A stretch of DNA of 64,000 nucleotides, from assembly GCF_900102635.1 (NCBI RefSeq), contig NZ_FMZQ01000020.1, positions 1 through 64,000 on the forward strand, read 5' to 3'. This DNA is from Ectopseudomonas chengduensis. Its GTDB lineage: Bacteria > Pseudomonadota > Gammaproteobacteria > Pseudomonadales > Pseudomonadaceae. The position numbers and the translations under genes were made by a program. How positions within the stretch are numbered: position 1 is the stretch's first letter; each line of letters starts with the position of its first letter. Below, in pieces: positions 50,622 to 58,363 of the stretch. Under the pieces are notes generated by a model that saw nothing but the letters and a program-made list of their open reading frames with translations, was not told the origin of the DNA and searched no databases.

Positions 50622-51020
50622 TCAACCGCGCTGCGCGTTCTTGATCGAGATCTGCGTATTGAGCGTCCAGAAGTCGTAGAGCACGCCGATCAAAAACAGG
50701 CCGCCAGTGAACAGGTAGATGATCCCGGTGATCCACTTGCCCTGGTACATGCGGTGCACACCGAACACGCCGAGGAAGGTCAGCAGGATCCACGCCACGT
50801 TGTAGTCGGTATCACCTGCGGTAAAACGCAGGTCGGCCTCGCGATCCATCGAGGGAATCAAAAACAGATCAATGATCCAGCCGATGAAGAACAATCCCAG
50901 GGTGAAGAACCAGATGGTGCCGGTGACCGGCTTGCCATAGTAGAAGCGGTGGGAACCGAGAAAACCGAAGATCCACAGCAGGTAACCGATCAGTTTGCTG
51001 TGCGTATCCTGTCGTTGCAT
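50622..51020 (-). CDS. TM2-domain membrane protein
   Basis: This 132-residue integral membrane protein is made of two TM2 repeats (about 8-58 and 74-122). Each has a Gly-rich GxxRFYxGK or GVHRMYQGK link, in FGFLGSHRFYYGKPVTG and LGVFGVHRMYQGKWITG. The pair gives about four membrane helices. TM2 proteins are of unknown function in bacteria. The ATG at 51020 (MQRQDTHSKL) is the family-like start; an open frame far upstream is antisense to the radical SAM gene. Confidence 0.85.
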   Translation of the reverse strand: MQRQDTHSKLIGYLLWIFGFLGSHRFYYGKPVTGTIWFFTLGLFFIGWIIDLFLIPSMDREADLRFTAGDTDYNVAWILLTFLGVFGVHRMYQGKWITGIIYLFTGGLFLIGVLYDFWTLNTQISIKNAQRG

Positions 51021-51134
51021 GACGAACTCCTTGTGCGAGATGCAGCTATGACGCTGCGCGCCGAGTGAAGGTTTCATTTGTGCCGAAACAGCGCAACACA
51101 ACGAATGGCTTGATAGCTGTACGACGCCCATATA

Positions 51135-51150
51135 CTGTATAAAAAAACAG
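51135..51150. promoter_or_regulatory. LexA (SOS) box of the radical SAM operon
   Basis: CTGTATAAAAAAACAG is a full CTGT-N8-ACAG with an AT-only centre and flanking TA on both sides (TACT...AGTA), as close to the 20-base consensus TACTGTATATATATACAGTA as natural sites come. It ends 17 bases before the ATG at 51168 and would block transcription when LexA is bound. No other gene start is as close. Confidence 0.9.
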
Positions 51151-51167
51151 TATAGATATTGCCCGCC

Positions 51168-52379
51168 ATGCAACTGATCGAAAAGCTCACCATCCTCGCC
51201 GACGCCGCCAAGTACGACGCCTCCTGTGCCAGCAGCGGCGCACCAAAGCGCAGCTCCAAGGGCAAGGACGGCATCGGCTCGACCAACGGCATGGGCATCT
51301 GCCACAGCTATACGCCGGATGGTCGCTGCGTGGCGCTGCTCAAAGTACTGCTGACCAACTTCTGCCTGTACGACTGCCAGTACTGCATCAACCGCCGCTC
51401 CAGCGACGTGCCGCGTGCGCGCTTCACGCCCGAGGAAGTGGTGACACTGACCTTGGACTTCTACAAGCGCAACTGCATCAGCGGCCTGTTCCTCAGCTCC
51501 GGCATCATCCGCTCGGCCGACTACACCATGGAGCAGTTGATCCGCGTCGCCAAGCTGCTGCGCCAGGAGCACCAGTTCCGCGGTTACATTCATCTGAAGA
51601 CCATCCCCGATGCCGCACCGGAGCTGATCGCCGAGGCCGGTCTGTACGCCGACCGCCTCAGCGTCAATATCGAACTGCCCACCGAAACCAGCCTGGTGCG
51701 TCTGGCGCCGGAAAAGAACGTCGGCAGCATCCATCAGGCCATGCACAGCATTCATCTCGGTGAGCGCGAGGCCCAGGAAGAACGCCGCGCGCCACGTTTC
51801 GCCCCGGCCGGGCAGAGCACGCAGATGATCGTCGGCGCCGATGCCACCGACGACAGCACCATCCTGCACAACGCTCAGAGCCTGTATCACGACTATCGCC
51901 TGCGCCGCGTCTACTACTCGGCCTTCAGTCCGATTCCGCAGAGCCCGAAGACCGTGCCCTTCGAGGCGCCACCACTATTGCGCGAGCATCGCCTGTACCA
52001 GGCCGACTTCCTCATGCGCGGCTACGGCTTCAGCGCCACGGAGCTGCTCGCCGGCCCCGGCAACCTGGCACTGGACATCGACCCCAAGCTGGCCTGGGCG
52101 CTGGCCAATCGCGAGCAGTTTCCGGTGGACCTGAACCGCGCCGACGAGTCGCTGATCGCCCGCGTGCCCGGCATCGGCGTGCTCAGCGCCAGGCGCCTGG
52201 GGGCGCTGCGGCGTGAACGGCGCATCCGCTACGAGGATCTGACCCGCCTGCGCTGCGTGTTGGAAAAGGCCAAGCCCTTTATCGTCACCCAGGACTACCG
52301 ACCGCCGCGGGCCGAACACGAGTCCGTGGTGCTGCGCCAGCAGTTGCGCGACACCCCGGCACAGATGGCGTTGTGGTGA
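51168..52379 (+). CDS. Putative DNA modification/repair radical SAM protein
   Basis: This 403-residue radical SAM enzyme has the iron-sulfur motif CLYDCQYC (C-x3-C-x2-C) near residue 73. It has a C-terminal helix-hairpin-helix (LIARVPGIGVLSARRLGAL, about 335-353) for DNA binding. It fits the TIGR03916-type family annotated as a DNA metabolism radical SAM protein that pairs with a TIGR03915/DUF4130 partner, here the next gene in a TGATG overlap. The chemistry is unknown; photoproduct-lyase-like repair is one guess. The LexA box directly upstream indicates induction by DNA damage. The ATG at 51168 is chosen over an earlier in-frame TTG. Confidence 0.85.
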   Translation: MQLIEKLTILADAAKYDASCASSGAPKRSSKGKDGIGSTNGMGICHSYTPDGRCVALLKVLLTNFCLYDCQYCINRRSSDVPRARFTPEEVVTLTLDFYKRNCISGLFLSSGIIRSADYTMEQLIRVAKLLRQEHQFRGYIHLKTIPDAAPELIAEAGLYADRLSVNIELPTETSLVRLAPEKNVGSIHQAMHSIHLGEREAQEERRAPRFAPAGQSTQMIVGADATDDSTILHNAQSLYHDYRLRRVYYSAFSPIPQSPKTVPFEAPPLLREHRLYQADFLMRGYGFSATELLAGPGNLALDIDPKLAWALANREQFPVDLNRADESLIARVPGIGVLSARRLGALRRERRIRYEDLTRLRCVLEKAKPFIVTQDYRPPRAEHESVVLRQQLRDTPAQMALW

Positions 52380-53266
52380 TGCACAGCCTGCGCTTCGACG
52401 GTACCTTCACCACCTGGCGCCAGGCCGCGCGCCGTGCCCTGCTCCAGGGTCTGGCACCGCACCAGTTGCAGTGGCTGGACGAAGAAGCGGCGCCTGGCCT
52501 ATTCGACCAGCCCGCCGAGCGCGCGCCGGAGCCCAACGGTCGTCTGCGCGTGTCCCCCGAACTGCTGGAGCTGCTGGAGAGCGCTGCACAGTACCGTGGC
52601 GATGAACGCTGGAGTCTGCTCTACCGCGTGCTGTGGCGCTTCGTGCAGGGCGAGCGCAGCGCCGTGCTGGCCGGCGACCCCGACGGCAGCGAGCTGCATC
52701 GCCGGCTCAAGGCGGTGCGCCGCGAGGCCCATCACCTGCACGCCTTCGTGCGCTTTCAGCCGAGCAAAGCGCAAGGCGCGCCAGATTTCGTCGCCTGGTT
52801 CGAACCGGCGCACGACATCCTCGCCGCGGCCAGCGGCCATTTCGCCGAGCGCCTGGGCAAACACAGTTGGCTGATCGCCACGCCGCGCGACGGCGTGTAC
52901 TGGGATGGCCAGCGTCTGCAGCACGAACGCCGCTGCCCAGCGCAGTGGCAAGCCTGGGCACAGCAGCCCGAGGATGACGGTCAGGCCCTGTGGCGCGCCT
53001 ATTACGGCAGCACCTTCAACCCGGCGCGGCTCAACCGCACGGTGATGCAGCAGCATCTGCCGCTGAGATTCTGGAAGCACCTGCCGGAAGGCCCGCTGAT
53101 TCCGCAACTGATGAGCGAAGCACGCGCCGGCGCACAGCGCGATGGCCAGGCATTGGTGCTGGCCGGCAGGAAGGGCAAACGCATCGCCCAGATAAACGAA
53201 GGGGACGCAGCGCGTCCCCCGTCAGGCAGCGTCAGCGGAAGCGACGCCCCGGATCTTCCTCGCTGA
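52379..53266 (+). CDS. TIGR03915/DUF4130-family DNA metabolism partner protein
   Basis: This 295-residue cytoplasmic protein is the obligate neighbour of the radical SAM protein. The DUF4130-type fold includes LHRRLKAVRREAHHLHAFVRFQ (about 104-125), WFEPAHDILAAASGHFAERL and WRAYYGSTFNPARLNRTVMQQHLP (about 206-228), with a basic profile. It starts at the ATG at 52379 overlapping the upstream stop (TGATG). A DNA-glycosylase-like or repair role is annotated for the family by association; no catalytic activity has been shown to my knowledge. Its 3' end overlaps convergent pilU by 35 bases. Confidence 0.82.
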   Translation: MHSLRFDGTFTTWRQAARRALLQGLAPHQLQWLDEEAAPGLFDQPAERAPEPNGRLRVSPELLELLESAAQYRGDERWSLLYRVLWRFVQGERSAVLAGDPDGSELHRRLKAVRREAHHLHAFVRFQPSKAQGAPDFVAWFEPAHDILAAASGHFAERLGKHSWLIATPRDGVYWDGQRLQHERRCPAQWQAWAQQPEDDGQALWRAYYGSTFNPARLNRTVMQQHLPLRFWKHLPEGPLIPQLMSEARAGAQRDGQALVLAGRKGKRIAQINEGDAARPPSGSVSGSDAPDLPR

Positions 53267-54377
53267 CCTCCAGCGCCAAGCCCTGGGCCATGCTGGTCAG
53301 GTGATCGCCATCGGTTTCCGAACCGAGCTTGATCATCAGGCGCAGGTCGTTGGCCGAGTCGGCGTAGAGCAGCGCATCTTCGTAGGTGATCTCGCCCTGG
53401 GTGTAGAGGTTGTACAGCGCCTGGTCGAAGGTCTGCATGCCCTGCTCGGTGGAGCGCTTCATCAGTCCCTTGAGCTCGTGCACCTCGCCCTTGCGGATCA
53501 GGTCGGCGGCCAGCGGGGTGTTGATCAGCACCTCGATCACTGCGCGACGGCCTTTGCCATCCGGGGTTGGAATCAGTTGCTGAGCGACGATGGCCTTGAG
53601 GTTGAGCGACAGGTCCATCCACACCTGGTTCTGCCGGTCGGCCGGGAAGAAGTTGATGATGCGGTCCAGCGCCTGGTTGGCGTTGTTGGCGTGCAGGGTG
53701 GCCAGGCACAGGTGACCGGTTTCGGCGAAGGCCACGGCGTGGTCCATGGTCTCGCGGGTGCGCACCTCACCGATGAGGATCACGTCCGGCGCCTGACGCA
53801 AGGTGTTCTTCAGCGCCACTTCGAAGGACTCGGTGTCGATGCCCACTTCACGCTGGGTGACGATGCAGCTCTGATGCTGGTGGATGTACTCGATCGGGTC
53901 TTCGATGGAGATGATATGGCCGCTGCTGTTCTTGTTGCGGTAGCCGATCATCGCCGCCAGCGAGGTGGACTTACCGGTACCGGTAGCCCCGACGAACAGC
54001 ACCAGGCCGCGCTTGGTCAGCGCCAGCTTCTTGAGGATGTCCGGCAGCTTGAGGTCGTCGATGGTGGGGATATTGGTCTCGATCCGGCGCAGCACCATGC
54101 CCACCAGGTTGCGCTGGTAGAAGGCACTGACGCGGAAACGACCGATACCACGTGCGCTGATGGCGAAGTTGCACTCATGGTTCTCGGCAAAGTCGCGGCG
54201 TTGTGCCTCGTTCATCACGCCCAATACGGTCTCGCGGGTCTGCTCCGGCGACATGGCGTTCTTGGTCACCGGCATGATCTTGCCATTGACCTTCATCGAC
54301 GGCGGTACGCCAGCGGTGATGAACAGGTCGGAGCCGCCTTTTTCGACCATCAGGCGCAGTAGTTTTTCGAATTCCAT
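53232..54377 (-). CDS. pilU: Type IV pilus retraction ATPase PilU
   Basis: This 381-residue hexameric ATPase of the PilT/PilU class has Walker A GATGTGKST, an Asp box IISIEDPIEYIHQ, Walker B DVILIGEVRTRETMDHA and the His box GHLCLATLHANNANQAL. It lies 126 bases after pilT on the same strand, with a repeat between. PilU supports PilT-driven pilus retraction, twitching and DNA uptake. Compared with PilT it has the longer C-terminus typical of PilU and lacks the AIRNLIRE motif of PilT. Confidence 0.95.
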   Translation of the reverse strand: MEFEKLLRLMVEKGGSDLFITAGVPPSMKVNGKIMPVTKNAMSPEQTRETVLGVMNEAQRRDFAENHECNFAISARGIGRFRVSAFYQRNLVGMVLRRIETNIPTIDDLKLPDILKKLALTKRGLVLFVGATGTGKSTSLAAMIGYRNKNSSGHIISIEDPIEYIHQHQSCIVTQREVGIDTESFEVALKNTLRQAPDVILIGEVRTRETMDHAVAFAETGHLCLATLHANNANQALDRIINFFPADRQNQVWMDLSLNLKAIVAQQLIPTPDGKGRRAVIEVLINTPLAADLIRKGEVHELKGLMKRSTEQGMQTFDQALYNLYTQGEITYEDALLYADSANDLRLMIKLGSETDGDHLTSMAQGLALEVSEEDPGRRFR

Positions 54378-54430
54378 CGTCGTTCTCGCAGCTTCGTGTG
54401 CAATGCCGTTCGGCAGCCATCTGCCGAATC

Positions 54431-54496
54431 GTAGGCGCGAGCTCTGCTCGCGAACAGGGTGACGCCAAAAGCTTCGCGAGCAGGCCCGCTCCTACA
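54431..54496. repeat. GTAGG-type inverted repeat between pilT and pilU
   Basis: GTAGGCGCGAGCTCTGCTCG (from 54431) is mirrored by CGAGCAGGCCCGCTCCTAC ending at 54495/54496. It is related to the repeats at 25103 and 46397. It probably lies within the pilT-pilU transcript. Confidence 0.65.
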
Positions 54497-54503
54497 CCAG
54501 TCC

Positions 54504-55538
54504 CTAGAAGTTTTCCGGGCTCTTGGCCTTCTCGCGCGCGCTGTCGCGGCTGACCAACCCCTTGGACACCAGCGTCTTCAGGCAGGCATCGAGGGTCTGC
54601 ATGCCCAGCGCACCACCGGTCTGGATCGATGAGTACATCTGCGCCACCTTGTCCTCGCGGATCAGGTTACGGATGGCCGGGGTGCCGATCATGATTTCGT
54701 GTGCCGCGACGCGACCGCCACCGATCTTCTTCAGCAGGGTCTGCGAGATCACCGCCTGCAGCGATTCCGACAGCATCGAACGCACCATCGACTTTTCCTC
54801 GGCCGGGAACACGTCGACCACACGGTCGATGGTCTTGGCGGCGGAGGTGGTGTGCAGGGTGCCGAACACCAGGTGGCCGGTTTCCGCGGCGGTCAGCGCC
54901 AGGCGAATGGTTTCCAGGTCACGCATCTCGCCCACCAGGATGATGTCCGGGTCTTCCCGCAGCGCCGAGCGCAGCGCTTCGGAGAAGCCGTGGGTGTCGC
55001 GGTGCACCTCGCGCTGGTTGACCAGGCACTTCTTCGACTCGTGGACGAATTCGATGGGGTCTTCGATGGTGAGGATGTGGTGATACTTGTTGCTGTTGAG
55101 GTGGTCGATCATCGCCGCCAGGGTGGTCGACTTGCCCGAACCGGTAGGGCCGGTAACCAGCACCAGGCCGCGCGGCACGTCAGTGATCTTGCGGAAGACC
55201 TCGCCCATGCCCAGGTCTTCCATGGTCAGCACCTTGGACGGAATGGTACGGAACACCGCACCGGCGCCACGGTTCTGGTTGAAGGCGTTGACCCGGAAAC
55301 GCGCCACACCCGGCACTTCGAAGGAGAAGTCGGTCTCGAGGAACTCTTCGAAGTCCTTGCGCTGCTTGTCATTCATGATGTCGTAGATCAGCGCGTGTAC
55401 CTGCTTGTGATCCAGCGGCGGCAGGTTGATGCGGCGTACATCGCCGTCGACGCGGATCATCGGCGGCAGACCCGCCGAGAGGTGCAAATCCGACGCGCCT
55501 TGCTTGGCGCTGAAGGCGAGCAGCTCAGTGATATCCAT
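54504..55538 (-). CDS. pilT: Type IV pilus retraction ATPase PilT
   Basis: This 344-residue hexameric retraction motor has Walker A GPTGSGKST, the Asp box ILTIEDPIEFVHESKK, Walker B DIILVGEMRDLETIRLA, the His box GHLVFGTLHTTSAAKTIDR and the C-terminal AIRNLIRE motif required for retraction. The ATG at 55538 (MDITELLAFSAKQGASD) is the standard start. Its order with pilU and with divergent yggS-proC-yggT matches other Pseudomonas genomes. Confidence 0.97.
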   Translation of the reverse strand: MDITELLAFSAKQGASDLHLSAGLPPMIRVDGDVRRINLPPLDHKQVHALIYDIMNDKQRKDFEEFLETDFSFEVPGVARFRVNAFNQNRGAGAVFRTIPSKVLTMEDLGMGEVFRKITDVPRGLVLVTGPTGSGKSTTLAAMIDHLNSNKYHHILTIEDPIEFVHESKKCLVNQREVHRDTHGFSEALRSALREDPDIILVGEMRDLETIRLALTAAETGHLVFGTLHTTSAAKTIDRVVDVFPAEEKSMVRSMLSESLQAVISQTLLKKIGGGRVAAHEIMIGTPAIRNLIREDKVAQMYSSIQTGGALGMQTLDACLKTLVSKGLVSRDSAREKAKSPENF

Positions 55539-55583
55539 GGGACTCCCCAATTACAAGCAAGCAGGTAGAATGCCGCAAACCCT

Positions 55584-55726
55584 GAGAGGGCGTTTACAAA
55601 GCAGTGAGCGAAGGTCAGGCAAGGCGGAGTAAGGCGAAAAAGCGCAGTGTACGAGCTGTACATGAGCATTTTGAGACTGACTTCAACGCAGCATGGCCGA
55701 GCGCAGCAATTTGTAGACGCCCTCTC
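55584..55726. repeat. 143-bp dispersed repeat with 17-base terminal inverted repeats
   Basis: GAGAGGGCGTTTACAAA (55584-55600) and TTTGTAGACGCCCTCTC (55710-55726) are inverted with one mismatch. The interior carries GCAAGGCGG, GCGCAGTGTACGAGCTGTAC and CAGCATGGCCGAGCGCAGCA, a combination I have seen in dispersed intergenic elements of Pseudomonas. It sits between divergent pilT and yggS, so it lies in the yggS promoter region. No coding frame. It looks like a non-autonomous (MITE-like) element. Confidence 0.7.
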
Positions 55727-55755
55727 TAGAGGTAGGGCTTTATAGAGCGCGATTA

Positions 55756-56448
55756 ATGTCCACGATAGCAGAGAATATTGCAAAGGTCGGAGCGCGCATC
55801 CGTGAGGCGGCGCAAGCCTCGCAGCGTAATTTGACGGATATCGGCCTGCTCGCGGTGAGCAAGACCAAACCGGCAGCGGCCATTCGTGAAGCTCATGCGG
55901 CTGGTTTGCGCGATTTTGGCGAGAACTACCTGCAGGAAGCGCTGGAAAAACAGACCGAACTGAGTGATCTGCCCTTGATCTGGCACTTCATCGGCCCCAT
56001 TCAGTCGAACAAGACCCGGCCCATCGCCGAGCATTTCGACTGGGTACATTCGGTGGATCGCCTGAAAATCGCCCAACGCCTCTCCGAGCAGCGCCCCGCC
56101 CACCTGCCGCCGCTGAATATCTGCCTGCAGGTCAACGTCAGCGGTGAGGACAGCAAATCCGGCTGCAGCCCGGAAGCGCTGCCAGAGCTGGCCAAGGCTG
56201 TAACCGCCCTGCCCAACCTGCGCCTGCGGGGGCTGATGGCAATTCCCGAGCCTACCGACGATATCGCGGCGCAACATGCCGCCTTCGCCCACTTGCGCCA
56301 ATTGCGTGATGACCTGGCGCTGGACCTTGATACCTTGTCCATGGGCATGAGCCATGACCTGGAGGCCGCCATCGCCGAAGGTGCCACCTGGGTGCGCATC
56401 GGCACCGCACTGTTCGGCGCCCGCGATTACGGCCAGCCCACTCACTGA
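55756..56448 (+). CDS. yggS: YggS/PROSC-family PLP homeostasis protein
   Basis: This 230-residue PLP-binding protein of alanine-racemase-like fold has the PLP Lys in LLAVSKTKP (residue about 36), then FGENYLQEAL, WHFIGPIQSNK, LQVNVSGEDSKSG and LSMGMSHDLEAAI near the phosphate cup. It has no known enzyme activity; it buffers free PLP. It is the first of the run yggS-proC-yggT-DUF167, all on one strand with gaps of 20 bases or less, so probably an operon. The promoter lies in or beside the 143-bp repeat. Confidence 0.95.
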   Translation: MSTIAENIAKVGARIREAAQASQRNLTDIGLLAVSKTKPAAAIREAHAAGLRDFGENYLQEALEKQTELSDLPLIWHFIGPIQSNKTRPIAEHFDWVHSVDRLKIAQRLSEQRPAHLPPLNICLQVNVSGEDSKSGCSPEALPELAKAVTALPNLRLRGLMAIPEPTDDIAAQHAAFAHLRQLRDDLALDLDTLSMGMSHDLEAAIAEGATWVRIGTALFGARDYGQPTH

Positions 56449-56465
56449 ATGAAGGATTTTCTGCA

Positions 56466-57284
56466 ATGAGCAACCCGACCATCGCCTTCGTCGGCGCCGG
56501 CAACATGGCCGCCAGCCTGATTGGCGGCCTGCGCGCCCAGGGCGTGGCAGCCAGCGCCATCCGCGCCAGCGAGCCCGGCAGCGAACAGCGCGCCCGCCTG
56601 CAGCAAGAGCACGGCATCGCCACCTTCGCGGATAACGGTGAAGCCATAAAAGGCGCCGACCTGATTGTGCTGGCGGTCAAACCACAGATCATGAAAGCGG
56701 TATGCCTGGATCTGGCGCCACACCTGGCTCCCAATCAGGTGATCATCTCCATCGCCGCCGGCATCAGCTGCGCCAGCCTGGAAAACTGGCTGGGCCAGCG
56801 CCCAGTCGTGCGTTGCATGCCCAACACGCCGGCGCTATTGCGCCAGGGCGTTTCCGGCCTGTTCGCCAACGTCCGCGTCAGCGCCGCACAGAAAGCCCAG
56901 GCCGAACAGGTGCTGAGCGCCGTTGGCCTGGCCCTGTGGCTGGATGAAGAAGCCCAACTAGACGCCGTTACCGCCGTTTCCGGCAGCGGGCCGGCTTATT
57001 TCTTCCTTTTGATCGAAGCCATGACGGCGGCTGGCGAGCAGCTCGGCCTGCCGCGCGAGACGGCTGCACGCCTGAGCATCCAGACTGCACTGGGCGCCGC
57101 ACGCATGGCCAGCGAGAGTGATGTCGACGCCGCCGAACTGCGGCGCCGTGTGACCTCGCCGAACGGAACCACCGAAGCGGCGATCAAAACCTTTCAGGCC
57201 GGCGGCTTCGAAACGCTGGTACAACAGGCACTCAACGCCGCCGCCAATCGCTCGGCCGAACTGGCCGAACAACTGGGTCAATAA
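56466..57284 (+). CDS. proC: Pyrroline-5-carboxylate reductase
   Basis: This 272-residue enzyme makes proline from 1-pyrroline-5-carboxylate with NAD(P)H. A Rossmann motif FVGAGNMAASLIGGL lies at the N-terminus. The C-terminal block contains VTAVSGSGPAYFFLLIEAM and RRRVTSPNGTTEAAIKTF, the P5CR signature. Usual length. It lies 17 bases after yggS and 11 before yggT. Confidence 0.96.
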   Translation: MSNPTIAFVGAGNMAASLIGGLRAQGVAASAIRASEPGSEQRARLQQEHGIATFADNGEAIKGADLIVLAVKPQIMKAVCLDLAPHLAPNQVIISIAAGISCASLENWLGQRPVVRCMPNTPALLRQGVSGLFANVRVSAAQKAQAEQVLSAVGLALWLDEEAQLDAVTAVSGSGPAYFFLLIEAMTAAGEQLGLPRETAARLSIQTALGAARMASESDVDAAELRRRVTSPNGTTEAAIKTFQAGGFETLVQQALNAAANRSAELAEQLGQ

Positions 57285-57295
57285 AGGAAGCACAC

Positions 57296-57889
57296 ATGTC
57301 CGGACTCATCGAAGCCCTGATCTACATCATTCAGACCCTCGGCAGCCTGTATCTGCTGATCGTCCTGCTGCGTTTCATCCTGCAACTGGTACGCGCCGAC
57401 TTCTACAACCCGCTGAGCCAGTTCATCGTCAAGGCTACACAGCCGCTGGTGAAACCCCTGCGTCGGATCATCCCCGGTTTCGCCGGGCTGGATCTGGCCT
57501 CGCTGGTGCTGGCCATCCTGGTGCAGCTGCTGCTGATGGTCATCACCCTGACGCTGATGGGCTACAACGTCGGCGGCTTCATCCTGCAACTTCTGGTGTG
57601 GTCACTGATCGGCGTGACCTCGCTGTTTCTCAAGGTGTTCTTCTTCGCCCTGATCATCAGCGTGATCCTGTCGTGGGTCGCCCCGGGCAGCTACAACCCC
57701 GGCGCACAGCTGGTCAACCAGATCTGCGAACCACTGCTGGCGCCGTTCCGCAAGCTGCTGCCGAACCTCGGCGGCCTGGATATTTCGCCGATCTTCGCCT
57801 TCATCACCATCAATCTGATCGATCGCTTCGTCATCGGCGGTCTTGCAGCCTCCACCGGCCTGCCACCGATGCTCAGCCCCTTCCTCTGA
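57296..57889 (+). CDS. yggT: YggT-family membrane protein
   Basis: This 197-residue inner-membrane protein has two YGGT repeats (about 1-90 and 100-190), each with two hydrophobic helices and the motif LRFILQLVRADFYNPLSQF or LSWVAPGSYNPGAQLVNQ. It is often encoded with yggS and proC. The role is uncertain; links to osmotic and membrane stress are suggested elsewhere. Confidence 0.92.
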   Translation: MSGLIEALIYIIQTLGSLYLLIVLLRFILQLVRADFYNPLSQFIVKATQPLVKPLRRIIPGFAGLDLASLVLAILVQLLLMVITLTLMGYNVGGFILQLLVWSLIGVTSLFLKVFFFALIISVILSWVAPGSYNPGAQLVNQICEPLLAPFRKLLPNLGGLDISPIFAFITINLIDRFVIGGLAASTGLPPMLSPFL

Positions 57890-57891
57890 GG

Positions 57892-58182
57892 ATGAGCTTC
57901 TACCGCTGGGATGGCGAGGACCTGATCCTCGACTGTCACCTGCAGCCCAAGGCGAGCAAGGACGAGTTCGCCGGGCTGCATGGTGATCGGTTGAAGATCC
58001 GCCTCACCGCCCCACCGCTCGAGGGCAAGGCCAACGCCCATCTGCAGGCCTTTCTGGCCAAGGCATTCGGCGTGGCCAAGAGCCAGGTGAGCCTGGAAAG
58101 CGGCGAACTCAATCGACACAAGCGCCTGCGCATCCGCAAGCCACGTAACCTGCCAGCGATTCCCGGCTTGCAGAACGCCTGA
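57892..58182 (+). CDS. DUF167 (YggU) family protein
   Basis: This 96-residue soluble protein has the DUF167 motif around LHLQPKASKDEFAGLHGDRLKIRLTAPP and EGKANAHLQAFLAKAFGV. The ATG at 57892 lies 2 bases after the yggT stop, so the two are coupled. An upstream frame extension overlaps yggT and is rejected. The function is unknown. In P. aeruginosa the genes after yggT/DUF167 are metX and metW; here a dynamin-like gene follows. Confidence 0.88.
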   Translation: MSFYRWDGEDLILDCHLQPKASKDEFAGLHGDRLKIRLTAPPLEGKANAHLQAFLAKAFGVAKSQVSLESGELNRHKRLRIRKPRNLPAIPGLQNA

Positions 58183-58363
58183 TGACCATTCAGCCGCCAT
58201 ACCCGACCACAAGGCGGGACTGTACAAGCAGCCAATTGACGGCCGCCCTGTACCTCGCATAATGCAGGTTATTCTCGCCAATGCCGTGCGTCCTGGCGGC
58301 AACACCAACTGAACAATCACGCAGCCCCAGCAAGTGGATGAACTTGCCGAGAGGAGAGCCAGG

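Noticed and set aside
51021..51890. In-frame upstream extension of the TM2 protein
   Set aside because: It runs antisense through the LexA box and radical SAM gene; the TM2 domains begin right after the ATG at 51020.
55584..55726. A riboswitch or small RNA in front of yggS
   Set aside because: Long terminal inverted repeats and repeat-like content fit a dispersed element better; no known riboswitch core recognised.
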